A stretch of DNA of 64,000 nt from UBA8752 sp002172485 (GCA_042089915.1 JBELJZ010000004.1:67283-131282); one strand, 5' to 3'; shown: positions 9,188 through 17,885, numbered from the stretch's first letter. Notes: generated from the letters alone by a model not told the origin. A program made the numbers and translations.

Positions 9188-9244
9188 GGGGCAGGATTTG
9201 GCCCCGATTACGCAGCGTCATCAGATGGGGTTACGTTTTCCCGA

Positions 9245-9991
9245 TCAAAAGTGGGTGGTCAGCAAGGACAAGCCGAGTCCCAACAAGACCGTGAAGAACT
9301 TGCGGCCATTGAACTCATGCCCATCGGCCGTCTCGAACAGGATCGTGGTGGCGATGTGAAGGAGAATGCCCACCAGCAATCCATTGAGCGCACCGAAGGT
9401 GTGGGCGTCCTGTGGCAATTGTCCGGCGAGTGCAATGCCCGCGCAGGGGGTCAACGCAAAGATGAGAATCCATGTCCACCGTCGCATGCGGGACGTCACT
9501 GTAGCCTGTAAAATGGTCATGAGGGCAATGGCGACAGGCAGTTTGTGTAGCCCGATGCCCAACAAAAGTGCGATTCCTTCTCCCCCATGGTGATGGTGGT
9601 GGCCATGGTCATGGGCGTGATCATGTGCATGGTCGTGGGCCCAGGCGCTGGCATCCTCCAATCCAAATGGCATCGCTTCGATGAAGGCGTGCATGCACAA
9701 ACTCACGAAGGCCAACAGTCCGAAGCGATTGCCGTGGACGTGACCGTGCTCCATGCCTTTGCTGAGGTACTCGAGCCCCACTTGTAGTAGAAACCCGCCG
9801 ATGACCCAGAATCCGGCGTGACCATTGGCCAAGAAGGCCTCAGGCAGCAGGTGGAGAAAGCACAGTCCCAACAGAAAGGCGCCGCCAAAAGCCAGCAGGA
9901 GAGAAAGGTTCGAGCGAAGTCGTTTGCCCATGGCCTCACCGAGGCCAGCGCCCAACAGGGCGACGAGAAACAGTGCGATTCCTTCCATCAT
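9245..9991 (-). CDS. ZIP-family divalent metal transporter
   Basis: A 248-residue inner-membrane transporter with about eight hydrophobic segments. A histidine-rich cytoplasmic loop at about residues 117-136 has repeated HDHAHDHGH, the usual metal-sensing loop between TM3 and TM4. The TM4/5 signature is partly visible in GIGLHKLPVAIALM (HKLP in place of HNFP). It probably imports Zn(II) or a related divalent ion. The ATG at 9991 overlaps the stop of the upstream methyltransferase gene as ATGA, so translation is probably coupled. Confidence 0.88.
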   Translation of the reverse strand: MMEGIALFLVALLGAGLGEAMGKRLRSNLSLLLAFGGAFLLGLCFLHLLPEAFLANGHAGFWVIGGFLLQVGLEYLSKGMEHGHVHGNRFGLLAFVSLCMHAFIEAMPFGLEDASAWAHDHAHDHAHDHGHHHHHGGEGIALLLGIGLHKLPVAIALMTILQATVTSRMRRWTWILIFALTPCAGIALAGQLPQDAHTFGALNGLLVGILLHIATTILFETADGHEFNGRKFFTVLLGLGLSLLTTHF

Positions 9992-10749
9992 GATCGGGTA
10001 GCGTAGAGAATGACACGGGGTGATGCGCCAGCCTTCCAAGGCTGAAGATCGTAATCACCAAAGGTGTCGCTCACTTGGAAGCCGCAGGCATGAAGCATTC
10101 GAGCAAGGTCTTCCCTGCTCAACCCGGCGACCTGTTCTATAAAGTGAAGGGATTTCCCCTCGGTTTCAAACGTGATGTCCTTGATGAATCCGTGCACCCC
10201 GCTGAATAAGGGGGCGAATTGCCGGCGAATGGAATAGATCGTGTCGCCGCGGACCACCTTCTCCTTTTCAACCAATCTGGCCTTGGCGAAGTCGACATCT
10301 AGGAAGTCGAGGACGAGAAAGCCGCCGGGCTTGAGGTGTTTGTACACTTGCAGCAGTACAGCCTTGTGGTCTTCCGGCTTCTTGAAGTAGCCGAAACTGG
10401 TGAACAAGTTCAGGACGCCGTCGAATGGCCCTTGGACCTCAAACGTCCGCATGTCACCCTCCCGAAAGTTGAGCCTGGCCACCCCCTCGTGTTGATCGCG
10501 GGCTGCAGCAATGCTGTGTGGGCTCAGATCGATGCCCGTGACCCGGTGTCCCAGCCGGGCGGCGGCAGCGGCATGCCTCCCCATGCCACATGCCAAGTCC
10601 AGTAGCCGCAGTTCAGACCACCCCAGCCGGTCGTGAAGCCGTTGGACGAATTGACTCGCCTCCTCTGCATTTCGATGCCCATACAGTTTGTGATAGTGGG
10701 GGCTATCAAACCACGTGGCATACCATTCTGGGGATTGCGCTTCGGTCAT
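9988..10749 (-). CDS. Class I SAM-dependent methyltransferase
   Basis: A 253-residue cytoplasmic enzyme. The SAM-binding motif I is LLDLACGMGRHA at residues 47-58, followed by GHRVTGIDLSPHSI (motif post I), FDGVLNLFTSFGYF (motif II) and HLKPGGFLVLDFLD (motif III). The substrate is unknown. The start is the ATG at 10749, which follows a -7-like TATCTTCG by nine bases; the longer open frame upstream is antisense to the SiaB gene. It overlaps the ZIP gene by 4 bases. Confidence 0.85.
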   Translation of the reverse strand: MTEAQSPEWYATWFDSPHYHKLYGHRNAEEASQFVQRLHDRLGWSELRLLDLACGMGRHAAAAARLGHRVTGIDLSPHSIAAARDQHEGVARLNFREGDMRTFEVQGPFDGVLNLFTSFGYFKKPEDHKAVLLQVYKHLKPGGFLVLDFLDVDFAKARLVEKEKVVRGDTIYSIRRQFAPLFSGVHGFIKDITFETEGKSLHFIEQVAGLSREDLARMLHACGFQVSDTFGDYDLQPWKAGASPRVILYATRS

Positions 10750-10812
10750 GGCGGAAGGCGAAGATAGTCCGGACAAAAGGCAACCTCTTCCCCCACTCTG
10801 CCGTAAAGAGGC

Positions 10813-11385
10813 ATGCGATTCTTGTCCATGCCTGCCCCCATCTCCCCCCCAGAATGGAGTGCGGCCCTCTCTCGGCCTTGCACCCTGATTCGATTTGACG
10901 GCATTCCCCAATCCGGCGATTTCGACCGTCTTCTCGAACGGGCGGAGCACTTGGTGGTGCAGCGGACAGCAGACCGGCGTCCCTTTCGCGCGGTCATTGA
11001 ATGCCTTCAGAACCTCGAACGCCATGCCAAGCCTGGCACACCCATCTGTTTTCAGTTGGAGGGGTGGATGGTGCAAGGGGCGCCTCGATTCCGTATTCGG
11101 ACCTTGAATCACGTCCGCGACGGAGAACGTCAGCAAGTCAGCCGCTGGTTGGACCGCCATTCCGATTGGCAGCAGAATTCCGCCAGTACCTCGAGCCTCG
11201 GCTTGGCTTGGCGCGGTTTGCACCGGGATGCCCTTGCAGAGGGCCGTCGCACACCGCGCGGTGGTGCCGGACTGGGGTGGTTGTCCCTGGCCCGTCATGC
11301 TGTTCGTCCTCCGGTCATCGGGTTGCGACAGGGCGATGGTGGAGAACGCCTGTTCTTCTCTGTGGAGGTGGCGTGCGCCGCTTGA
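10813..11385 (+). CDS. siaB: SiaB-family protein kinase
   Basis: A 190-residue protein of the SiaB (DUF6272) group, a degenerate GHKL-type kinase that phosphorylates the partner SiaC. Visible features are a histidine-kinase-like helix (AVIECLQNLERHAKPGTP, the N-box region) and a glycine-rich GGAGLGWLSLARHAV G-box near the C-terminus. It lies 13 bases before a SiaC gene, the pairing known from Pseudomonas and widespread in Bacteroidota. Starts at 10813 or 10828 are both possible. No SiaA-type phosphatase or SiaD-type cyclase is present in the window. Confidence 0.8.
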   Translation: MRFLSMPAPISPPEWSAALSRPCTLIRFDGIPQSGDFDRLLERAEHLVVQRTADRRPFRAVIECLQNLERHAKPGTPICFQLEGWMVQGAPRFRIRTLNHVRDGERQQVSRWLDRHSDWQQNSASTSSLGLAWRGLHRDALAEGRRTPRGGAGLGWLSLARHAVRPPVIGLRQGDGGERLFFSVEVACAA

Positions 11386-11398
11386 CTATTTTGCAGGC

Positions 11399-11767
11399 AT
11401 GGGACCTCTCCTCATCGCCTCCACGGCCAAGACGCCGGAAATCAAATTTGACGCAGACCTTGGCCAGCTGATATTGAGCGGCCGGTCCATCCCGGAGAAC
11501 GCGGTCGATTTCTACCGGCCGGTTCTAGAGTGGGCACAGGCCATGGATGCAGATACTCCCCTGACCGTCATGGTGCAGCTCGAGTACTTCAATACAAGCA
11601 GCAGTAAATGCCTGCTGGACTTGTTCAAGCGACTGGAAGTAGGACATGATGTGTCCGTCAAATGGCATTTTGACGCGGACGATGAAGACATGCTGGAGGC
11701 CGGTGAAGATTACGACCACATAGTGAGTCTCCCCTTCACCTTCATCGAGGTCGACCCGGGCGTTTGA
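11399..11767 (+). CDS. siaC: SiaC-family regulatory phosphoprotein (DUF1987)
   Basis: A 122-residue regulatory protein that matches the SiaC pattern throughout: IASTAKTPEIKFDADLGQL, then GRSIPENAVDFYRPVLEW, then QLEYFNTSSSKCLLDLFK, where the Thr/Ser cluster includes the site phosphorylated by SiaB. It acts in the cytoplasm as a partner switch, controlling diguanylate cyclase activity or related outputs in other bacteria. ATG 11399 is preceded by TATTTTG five bases upstream, which could be its own -7 element. Its 3' end overlaps the convergent ABC transporter gene by 26 bases. Confidence 0.9.
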   Translation: MGPLLIASTAKTPEIKFDADLGQLILSGRSIPENAVDFYRPVLEWAQAMDADTPLTVMVQLEYFNTSSSKCLLDLFKRLEVGHDVSVKWHFDADDEDMLEAGEDYDHIVSLPFTFIEVDPGV

Positions 11768-14744
11768 CGCCCTTTCCGAACAAGCCGATTCCCATTACCA
11801 TCAAGAAGGTCGCGGTCCAAATGACGGTCAGGTTTCTGGTGCGCTTGCTCCAGACGCTGCCCCCCGCTGTGACCAAAGCGCCGTGGAACGTGTTTCCGCT
11901 TGGTGAATACAGGGCGTCTCGTGTATTGACAATCACCCGGTCATGCAGGGTGAATCCGGCATCCAACGTCCCGCCACCGGTCACCCAATCACTGAGTGCG
12001 TCGTTGTGCTGCTCGGATTTGACCGCTTTCAATGTGGCGGGGTCGGACCAACCCAAATTTTGCAACAGCTCGTCCCTGCGGGACTTGGCGCTCAGCCAAT
12101 TCAATCGCATTTGGGATTGCTCCACATCCAATGCCTGCAGGATGCGTGTGGCCTCTTGAGGCGTGATGCCATCCTTCAAGGTCAAGACGGGTTGCGCGCC
12201 TTGCAATTCGCGCAGGCCTTTGGCGACAACCCGAACGGCTTCTTCATTGCCCTGGCTGGCCGATTGGACTTGACGGCGCATTTCGGGAATCCACCGGTCC
12301 CGCCGGAAGCTGGATTCAGTGAGCTGTTGATCGACATCAAACAGGGCCGCGTCGTATTCGTTTTCTGCGGCATACAGGGTGGTGAGGGACTCAAAGCCCC
12401 ACCGGCTGATCATGAATTGCGCAGGCCACGCCGCCTTCATCGGACGGGCGATTCGCGGATGAAGGTCCGAGAAGGACACAATGGCGCCGCCCAGCATCAA
12501 TTGGGGAATGATGAACAGTGGAATGGCCAGGTAAATGACCCTGACGCTGTTGAAGAGTAGGGAAATGATGAGGCCAAAGACATTGGCGCACGCTGCCACC
12601 GCAAAGAGCGTCAGGAAATAGCCCATGAAGTGTCCGGGCAAGGCAAGGATGGGGTGCGACACAGCGGCGAACAGCAGGGTCTGCACTGCTGAAATGCCGA
12701 ACAGCACCCCGGTTTTGGCGCCGAGATAGGCGCCCCAGCTGAGTTGGAGGTGGTCCTCCCGTTTGCGCATCAGCCGGTCACGGAACAGCTCTTCCGCGCT
12801 CACGGTGAGGCCCATGAAAATGGCCACGATGACCGCGATGAAGAGAAAGTGCGGCAGGTTGATGGCGCTGCCATATGTGTAAGCTTCTGCTGAGCTGGAC
12901 CGCAGCAGGGCTGCGAGCAGCAATGCCAAAACTGGGGCTTCCAATAGGTTGATCCAGAGGTATTGGGGGTTCTTCCATTTGCGGGTGATGTCCCGCAAGG
13001 CCTGAACACGCCATTGCCGAATCCTGCCTGCGCTTCGGAAGGCGGCGGCGTCAGCATATGGGGTGGCCGATTCTTCGGGGACGTCCTCCGCCGCTGCGGC
13101 ATGCCCCGGGACCACTAAGACATTGTAGAAATCGTTCCACTCCTTCGGGCTGATTCGGCGCTGTCCGGTGGACTTGCCGCGACCGTCCAGGACGGGGACT
13201 TCGATGATGTCAAAAATTTGCTCCGGATTGACATGACCACACATCCCGCAGGCCACTCGATCGGCATCGAAATGGTTCACGATGGTCCGGAAATGGGTCA
13301 ATGCGTCCAAGGGCCTTCCGGTGAACACGGGATATCCTCCTTGGTCCATGACCCACAACGTATCAAAGCTGCGGAAGATGTCGCCGCTGGGCTGATGGAT
13401 CACGGCAATCACCAAGGTGCCTCCGTGCGTCATCTGCTTCAGCAAGTCCATCAACAGCTCAGAATCCTTGCTGCTCAAGCCGCTGGTGGGCTCGTCCACC
13501 AACAAGACTTCTGGTTCCCGGATGAGCTCCATGGCGATGTTCAGGCGCTTGCGCTGGCCGCCACTGATGGTCTTCCGCAGGGCATCCCCGACAGGGAGGT
13601 CGCGGGCCTCCCAAAGTCCCAGTTGAATCAAGCACCGTTCGACCCTTTCATGGGCCTGCTCTGCGGATTCCGAGCCAAAGGCCAAGCGGGCTGCGTAGAA
13701 CAAATTCTCCCGGACCGTGAGTTCTGGAAGAAGGTGGTCTGCTTGAGGGACCAAGCCAATCCGGGAGCGGTTGGTCGGATCACTGACAGGGCGTCCGTCG
13801 AGCAGGATGTCCCCAAACGTGGGTTGGTCCGAGCCTGCCAAGAGGTGAAGCAAGGTGGACTTTCCCGACCCGCTCGCGCCCATGACGCCTACGAGCATGC
13901 CCGATCCTGCCGCAGCACTGAACGGGTGGATGGCCTGTTTTTCTGGGTATTTGAACCAATGGCTGACCTCTTTGACCTCGAGGGTGAACTCTGGAATGTT
14001 CTCCTCCTCCATGAAGGAGCGCTGGATGTCCACGAAGTGCAGCGGAGCTGTTCCGGGATGCCGCAGGGTCGAGCCCTGTGTGAATGGTTGGGTCCGCTCG
14101 CCTTCCAGGAGTTCGCCGTTGAGTTGAATGGCCCCCGGCCCCATCGGCCGCAGGAACACCACTTGGGATTCCGGATGCCGGAAGCAGGCCAAAGGTGTGG
14201 ACCACCCCGATTTGACCACGCCACCCAGTTGAGGCTGATCGCCAATGAGAAAAGCTTCGTGATACCGCTGTGTCATGGCGGGCCAAGACGCCGTGTCAAA
14301 CACGAGGGCTTCGTAGCAGCGCTGCTCGCCTTCTCGGATGCCGAAGCTGCTGGCCACGAGGTCGGTCAATTCCCGCGACAACGCGTCGCGTTCCGTGACC
14401 TCCGCCCCTTCTTGAATCAGGGCCTTTTCGAATTCGAGAACGCGAAGGAAGACCAAGGCCTTTTCGCCGGCCTGCAAGTCCCGGTTGATGTTGTTGCAGG
14501 CCCGGAGAACTTTGGTGGCGCGGAGTGCCGTCCGCTTCAATCCCGCGACTTCACGGGACTCCACGGCGGCGCCGTATTCTTCGATATAACCCTCAAAAGA
14601 GGTCAGCCAGTGTTGAACCTGGTCCCGTCCAAGTCGGCGGCGGAGGAAACTCGCCACCACTTCTCGGCCACGGTCAATGCCCTCCTCCCTCAGAGTGATG
14701 AGGGCGAAGAGTTGCATGAGGGCGTCGAGGATGCTTCTGCTCAT
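11742..14744 (-). CDS. ABCG-like ABC transporter with TerB-like and FHA-like N-terminal domains
   Basis: A 1000-residue ABC half-transporter. Residues 1-150 are a helical, TerB-like domain. About 165-245 is a small beta-rich stretch resembling FHA. The ATPase follows, with Walker A GASGSGKST near 290, signature ISGGQRKR near 391 and Walker B LLVDEPTSGL near 412. The ABC2-type membrane region starts near 620 with six or so segments, and a final helix lies close to the C-terminus. The ATPase-then-membrane order is that of eukaryote-like ABCG exporters. The substrate is unknown. It lies 36 bases downstream of the beta-helix lipoprotein gene, in a probable operon. Confidence 0.85.
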   Translation of the reverse strand: MSRSILDALMQLFALITLREEGIDRGREVVASFLRRRLGRDQVQHWLTSFEGYIEEYGAAVESREVAGLKRTALRATKVLRACNNINRDLQAGEKALVFLRVLEFEKALIQEGAEVTERDALSRELTDLVASSFGIREGEQRCYEALVFDTASWPAMTQRYHEAFLIGDQPQLGGVVKSGWSTPLACFRHPESQVVFLRPMGPGAIQLNGELLEGERTQPFTQGSTLRHPGTAPLHFVDIQRSFMEEENIPEFTLEVKEVSHWFKYPEKQAIHPFSAAAGSGMLVGVMGASGSGKSTLLHLLAGSDQPTFGDILLDGRPVSDPTNRSRIGLVPQADHLLPELTVRENLFYAARLAFGSESAEQAHERVERCLIQLGLWEARDLPVGDALRKTISGGQRKRLNIAMELIREPEVLLVDEPTSGLSSKDSELLMDLLKQMTHGGTLVIAVIHQPSGDIFRSFDTLWVMDQGGYPVFTGRPLDALTHFRTIVNHFDADRVACGMCGHVNPEQIFDIIEVPVLDGRGKSTGQRRISPKEWNDFYNVLVVPGHAAAAEDVPEESATPYADAAAFRSAGRIRQWRVQALRDITRKWKNPQYLWINLLEAPVLALLLAALLRSSSAEAYTYGSAINLPHFLFIAVIVAIFMGLTVSAEELFRDRLMRKREDHLQLSWGAYLGAKTGVLFGISAVQTLLFAAVSHPILALPGHFMGYFLTLFAVAACANVFGLIISLLFNSVRVIYLAIPLFIIPQLMLGGAIVSFSDLHPRIARPMKAAWPAQFMISRWGFESLTTLYAAENEYDAALFDVDQQLTESSFRRDRWIPEMRRQVQSASQGNEEAVRVVAKGLRELQGAQPVLTLKDGITPQEATRILQALDVEQSQMRLNWLSAKSRRDELLQNLGWSDPATLKAVKSEQHNDALSDWVTGGGTLDAGFTLHDRVIVNTRDALYSPSGNTFHGALVTAGGSVWSKRTRNLTVIWTATFLMVMGIGLFGKGVKRPGRPR

Positions 14745-14780
14745 CCGGCCTTTTCATACGCAGCAGAAGCTGCTTTGGAT

Positions 14781-16286
14781 TCACTGACGCTCGTAACACC
14801 CCACGTCGGGCGCTGAGCCCACCACACGGGGCAGCCCGTCGAGGTCGGTTGCAAGGAACGGGAGTCCGGCCGGCACTCCCACGCCGTTCCATTGGCTGTT
14901 GCCGCTGGCCAAGTGGAAATCCCGCGCGACCACGTCTGCAAAGGGCGGCTCCGCGTCCAAGGTGCTTTCCTCGATCCAATCGGCGCCACCAGCGGCATCG
15001 AGGTCGACGGCACAACCGCGAAGGAGCAAGTCGTTGACATCGCCCTCAAGGTCTACGACCAATTCGTCAAAATCCGTGAGGCCGGCATTGTTTCCCCACA
15101 AGATGCAGTTCAGGAATCGGCTTTCGTTCAACGGCCGGATTTGAAGGTTGCCCGCCACATCCTCGTAATGGTCATTGATGAGGACCGTCGGAGTCCCGCG
15201 CGTTCCATCTGCCCAGTAATTGGCAAATGTGCTGTGGGTGAAACGATAGCGCCCGCCAAGGGTAAAGGCTGCACAAGCTTGACCGCAGTCGTAAATCAGA
15301 TTGTTCGTGCCGTCAATGTGGGCGCCTTGGGCGAGAAGGCCGATGGCGCTCATGTTGTGGATGACGCAATTTTCGAGGGTCACGGCAGCACCTGCTGTCC
15401 CTGTGGTGTCCACTTGCAGCCCGATGGTGCCGTTGCGCAGGATGGCGTGCCGAAGGGTGCTGCCGGGCGATCCATATATCCAGATGCCCCCGCCGAGAAT
15501 GCTGGCTTGTGCCACCCCGAATTCAGTCTGGATGAGCGTGTCCACTTGGATGCCCCATTGTCCGGAAATGCCGGCGTATTCGGGCTCCAGCCGGTCCCCC
15601 TCGAACACCACTGGGTTGCCCAACTCGCCGTTGATGTCCAGCACCCCACCGGACACGTAAATCCCTCCGCCGGCGTGTACATGAACTTGGGCGCCGGCCT
15701 CGATGTCCAGTGCGCATCCATCAGCCACTCCAACCACGCCATAAATCACGTGCGGCTTTTGGGCCGTCCAGACAGCATTGCATTCGAGCGTACTCAAACT
15801 GCCGGGACTTCCGTGGAACAACGCATCCTGTCCCCAAGCGATGAGCTCGACGTATTGAGAGAAGCCATTGACGGTGACGCGAATGCGGTCCTTGACGATG
15901 AACGGCAGGTCATAGTCGTTCTCCGGATCAATGGTGACCTCCACGAACACGTAGAGTGAATCGCCTTCGTCAAGCTGAAGACCGCCTACACTCGGGCCGG
16001 GAATGCCGTCAACATTGATCCGAAATGGGCTGTCGAGTCCGTCTTCGAGTACGATGTCTTGGAGCAGGACCCGGCCCGGACTGTCATTGACAATCCGGAA
16101 GGCTTCGCTGGCGCTGCCAATGGTGCTGAACACGGTGTCGAAGAGCACGGTGTCTTGACTGAACGCCACCCGCGCGTCCGCGCCCTCGTACAATTTGTTG
16201 CCCTGACAACCCCACAATCCGACCAGCATGGTCACGAGGGCAAGCAGCGTGCAGGTCACTTTGGATGTGGTGGACAATGGCTTCAT
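14781..16286 (-). CDS. Lipoprotein with right-handed parallel beta-helix region
   Basis: A 501-residue lipoprotein: signal peptide with lipobox (VGLWGC, Cys27), an Ig-like segment (residues about 40-160), then a repetitive beta-helix with rungs such as GGGIYVSGGVLDINGELGNPVVFEGD, AILRNGTIGLQ and NCVIHNMSAIGLLAQGAHI. Beta-helix proteins of this kind often bind or cleave polysaccharides, but no catalytic site can be named. It ends with a closing GCYERQ. The ATG at 16286 is well supported: an exact -7 box (TAATTTTG) lies eight bases upstream. The longer frame would run into alkA antisense. Confidence 0.75.
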   Translation of the reverse strand: MKPLSTTSKVTCTLLALVTMLVGLWGCQGNKLYEGADARVAFSQDTVLFDTVFSTIGSASEAFRIVNDSPGRVLLQDIVLEDGLDSPFRINVDGIPGPSVGGLQLDEGDSLYVFVEVTIDPENDYDLPFIVKDRIRVTVNGFSQYVELIAWGQDALFHGSPGSLSTLECNAVWTAQKPHVIYGVVGVADGCALDIEAGAQVHVHAGGGIYVSGGVLDINGELGNPVVFEGDRLEPEYAGISGQWGIQVDTLIQTEFGVAQASILGGGIWIYGSPGSTLRHAILRNGTIGLQVDTTGTAGAAVTLENCVIHNMSAIGLLAQGAHIDGTNNLIYDCGQACAAFTLGGRYRFTHSTFANYWADGTRGTPTVLINDHYEDVAGNLQIRPLNESRFLNCILWGNNAGLTDFDELVVDLEGDVNDLLLRGCAVDLDAAGGADWIEESTLDAEPPFADVVARDFHLASGNSQWNGVGVPAGLPFLATDLDGLPRVVGSAPDVGCYERQ

Positions 16287-16294
16287 GGACCCGG

Positions 16295-16302
16295 CAAAAT
16301 TA
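16295..16302 (-). promoter_or_regulatory. -7 promoter element (TAATTTTG) for the beta-helix lipoprotein
   Basis: An exact match on the minus strand to the Bacteroidota -7 consensus TAnnTTTG, only eight bases before the ATG at 16286. No TTG is found at the -33 position. It implies a leader of a few bases at most. Confidence 0.55.
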
Positions 16303-16337
16303 CGGCATGCCCCATGGGCCGGGCTTACCTTCTGCCC

Positions 16338-16979
16338 ATGGAAACGGGAAAATTGCGTCGAACGCATGTGGAATGGACTTGGGAGGAAGCGCGCGCGCAT
16401 TTCGTGCGGGTGGATCCGGAGTTCGTGGCCGCGACCCAACACTTGCCGTCTCCGCAGCCCGCACCGCAACGCACCACGTTCGAAAGTTTGAGCAGGGCCA
16501 TCATGGGTCAGCAACTCAGCACGAAGGCGGCTGCGACCATCTGGGGACGCTTTGCCGAACACCACGGCGGCATTCCTTCGCCCCAATTGGTGTTGGACAC
16601 CGATGCAGACCAGCACCGCATGCTGGGGGTCAGCGGTCAAAAGCACCGGTACCTGCACAGTCTCGCCGAAGAGGTGCTCGCTTCCCCAGCTGATTTTGAG
16701 GCCGTTTGGGAGTGGAGTGATGAAGCGATCATCGCCCGGTGGACGCAAGTCAAAGGGCTTGGCCGATGGACGGTTCAGATGCACCTGATGTTTGCCTTGA
16801 ATCGGCCGGATGTCTTCCCCGTCGATGACTTGGGCATTCGCCGGGCGATGGAGCGCCACTTCGGTTTGGAGAAGGACGGCCCCAAGGCAGCCTATGAAAA
16901 ACGGGCCCTTGTGTGGGGCCCGTTTCGAACAGCAGCCAGTCGGCTGCTGTGGATGTCATTGGACAATCAGCCCAAGTAG
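16338..16979 (+). CDS. DNA-3-methyladenine glycosylase II-like (HhH-GPD)
   Basis: A 213-residue base-excision repair enzyme of the AlkA/HhH-GPD family. The helix-hairpin-helix is VKGLGRWTVQM at residues 138-148, followed by PVDDLGIRRAM with the catalytic aspartate near 163. IMGQQLSTKAA upstream is the conserved substrate-pocket helix. It removes alkylated purines from DNA. There is no N-terminal TBP-like domain as in E. coli AlkA. Its 3' end holds the terminator of the opposite sigma-factor gene and overlaps that gene by 13 bases. Confidence 0.9.
   Translation: METGKLRRTHVEWTWEEARAHFVRVDPEFVAATQHLPSPQPAPQRTTFESLSRAIMGQQLSTKAAATIWGRFAEHHGGIPSPQLVLDTDADQHRMLGVSGQKHRYLHSLAEEVLASPADFEAVWEWSDEAIIARWTQVKGLGRWTVQMHLMFALNRPDVFPVDDLGIRRAMERHFGLEKDGPKAAYEKRALVWGPFRTAASRLLWMSLDNQPK
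16899..16925 (-). terminator. Intrinsic terminator of the sigma-factor gene, inside the glycosylase CDS
   Basis: A perfect 10-base stem (AAACGGGCCC / GGGCCCGTTT) with a 7-base loop. On the minus strand it is followed by a run of five Ts, 42 bases after the sigma-factor stop. It is also translated as part of the glycosylase C-terminus on the plus strand. Confidence 0.8.
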
Positions 16980-17836
16980 GACTTGAGAATCCGGCTGCGG
17001 CTGGTGTGCTTGAGGCGGCGAATGGCTTTCTCTTTGATTTGCCGCACGCGCTCCCGTGTCAAATCGAACCGCTCGCCAATTTCCTCGAGGGTCAGGGGGT
17101 GTTCACCACCCAATCCGAAGTACAAACGGATAACGTCGGCCTCACGGCTGGTCAGGGTTTGCAGGCTGCGCTCGATTTCCTTTCGGAGGGACTCCGTGAT
17201 GAGCACAGTGTCCGGAGACGGGGTGTCATTGGTCTGGAGAACGTCATACATCGTGCTGGAGCTGTCGTCTCCGTCTTTCAACGGAGCGTCCATAGACACG
17301 TGACGTCCGGCATTCTTCAAGCTCTGCTTGACCTCGTCGAGGGTCATGTCGAGTACCTCGGCCAATTCAGCGGGCGTTGGAGGACGCTCGAATTCTTGTT
17401 CGAGGCGGGCAAACGCCTTGTTGATTTTGTTGATGGAGCCAATCTTGTTGAGCGGCAGACGGACAATCCGGCTCTGCTCTGCCAAGGCTTGGAGGATGCT
17501 CTGGCGAATCCACCAGACAGCGTACGAGATGAATTTGAATCCGCGCGTTTCGTCGAAACGTTGCGCCGCCTTGATGAGGCCGAGGTTGCCCTCGTTGATC
17601 AAGTCAGGCAGGGACAAGCCCTGATTCTGGTATTGCTTTGAGACAGAAACCACGAAACGGAGGTTGGCCTTGGTCATTTTTTCCAAAGCCACCTGATCGC
17701 CCTGCTTGATGCGACGGGCAAGTTCGACTTCTTCCTCAGCGGTGATCAAGTCAACACGACCGATTTCTTGGAGGTACTTGTCGAGGGATGCGGTTTCCCG
17801 GTTGGTAACCTGCTTCGTGATTTTTAGCTGTCTCAT
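16967..17836 (-). CDS. rpoD: Primary RNA polymerase sigma factor (RpoD/SigA)
   Basis: A 289-residue sigma-70 factor lacking region 1.1, the typical short primary sigma of Bacteroidota. Region 1.2 starts SLDKYLQEIGRVDLIT. Region 2 has LPDLINEGNLGLIKAAQRFD and FISYAVWWIRQSI (-10 recognition and melting). Region 3 includes LPLNKIGSINKINKA. Region 4.2 has LTREEIGERFDLTRERVRQI in near-standard form. This factor should read the TTG-N20-TAnnTTTG promoters seen in this window. It lies downstream of pnp, separated by a strong hairpin. Confidence 0.95.
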   Translation of the reverse strand: MRQLKITKQVTNRETASLDKYLQEIGRVDLITAEEEVELARRIKQGDQVALEKMTKANLRFVVSVSKQYQNQGLSLPDLINEGNLGLIKAAQRFDETRGFKFISYAVWWIRQSILQALAEQSRIVRLPLNKIGSINKINKAFARLEQEFERPPTPAELAEVLDMTLDEVKQSLKNAGRHVSMDAPLKDGDDSSSTMYDVLQTNDTPSPDTVLITESLRKEIERSLQTLTSREADVIRLYFGLGGEHPLTLEEIGERFDLTRERVRQIKEKAIRRLKHTSRSRILKSYLG

Positions 17837-17857
17837 GGGCGTTGTGTGTCGAAGAGA

Positions 17858-17885
17858 GGAAGGCGGTCAGGCAAGACCGCCTTCC
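17858..17885 (-). terminator. Hairpin between pnp and the sigma-factor gene
   Basis: An 11-base perfect inverted repeat (GGAAGGCGGTC / GACCGCCTTCC) with a 6-base loop, 27 bases past the pnp stop. On the minus strand a pyrimidine-rich TCTCTTC tail follows rather than a pure T run, so it may be an attenuating or mRNA-stabilising hairpin as much as a full terminator. Confidence 0.6.

Noticed and set aside
13218..14816. 532-codon frame opposite the ABC transporter
   Set aside because: Walker and signature motifs are on the other strand; this one is a codon-bias shadow.
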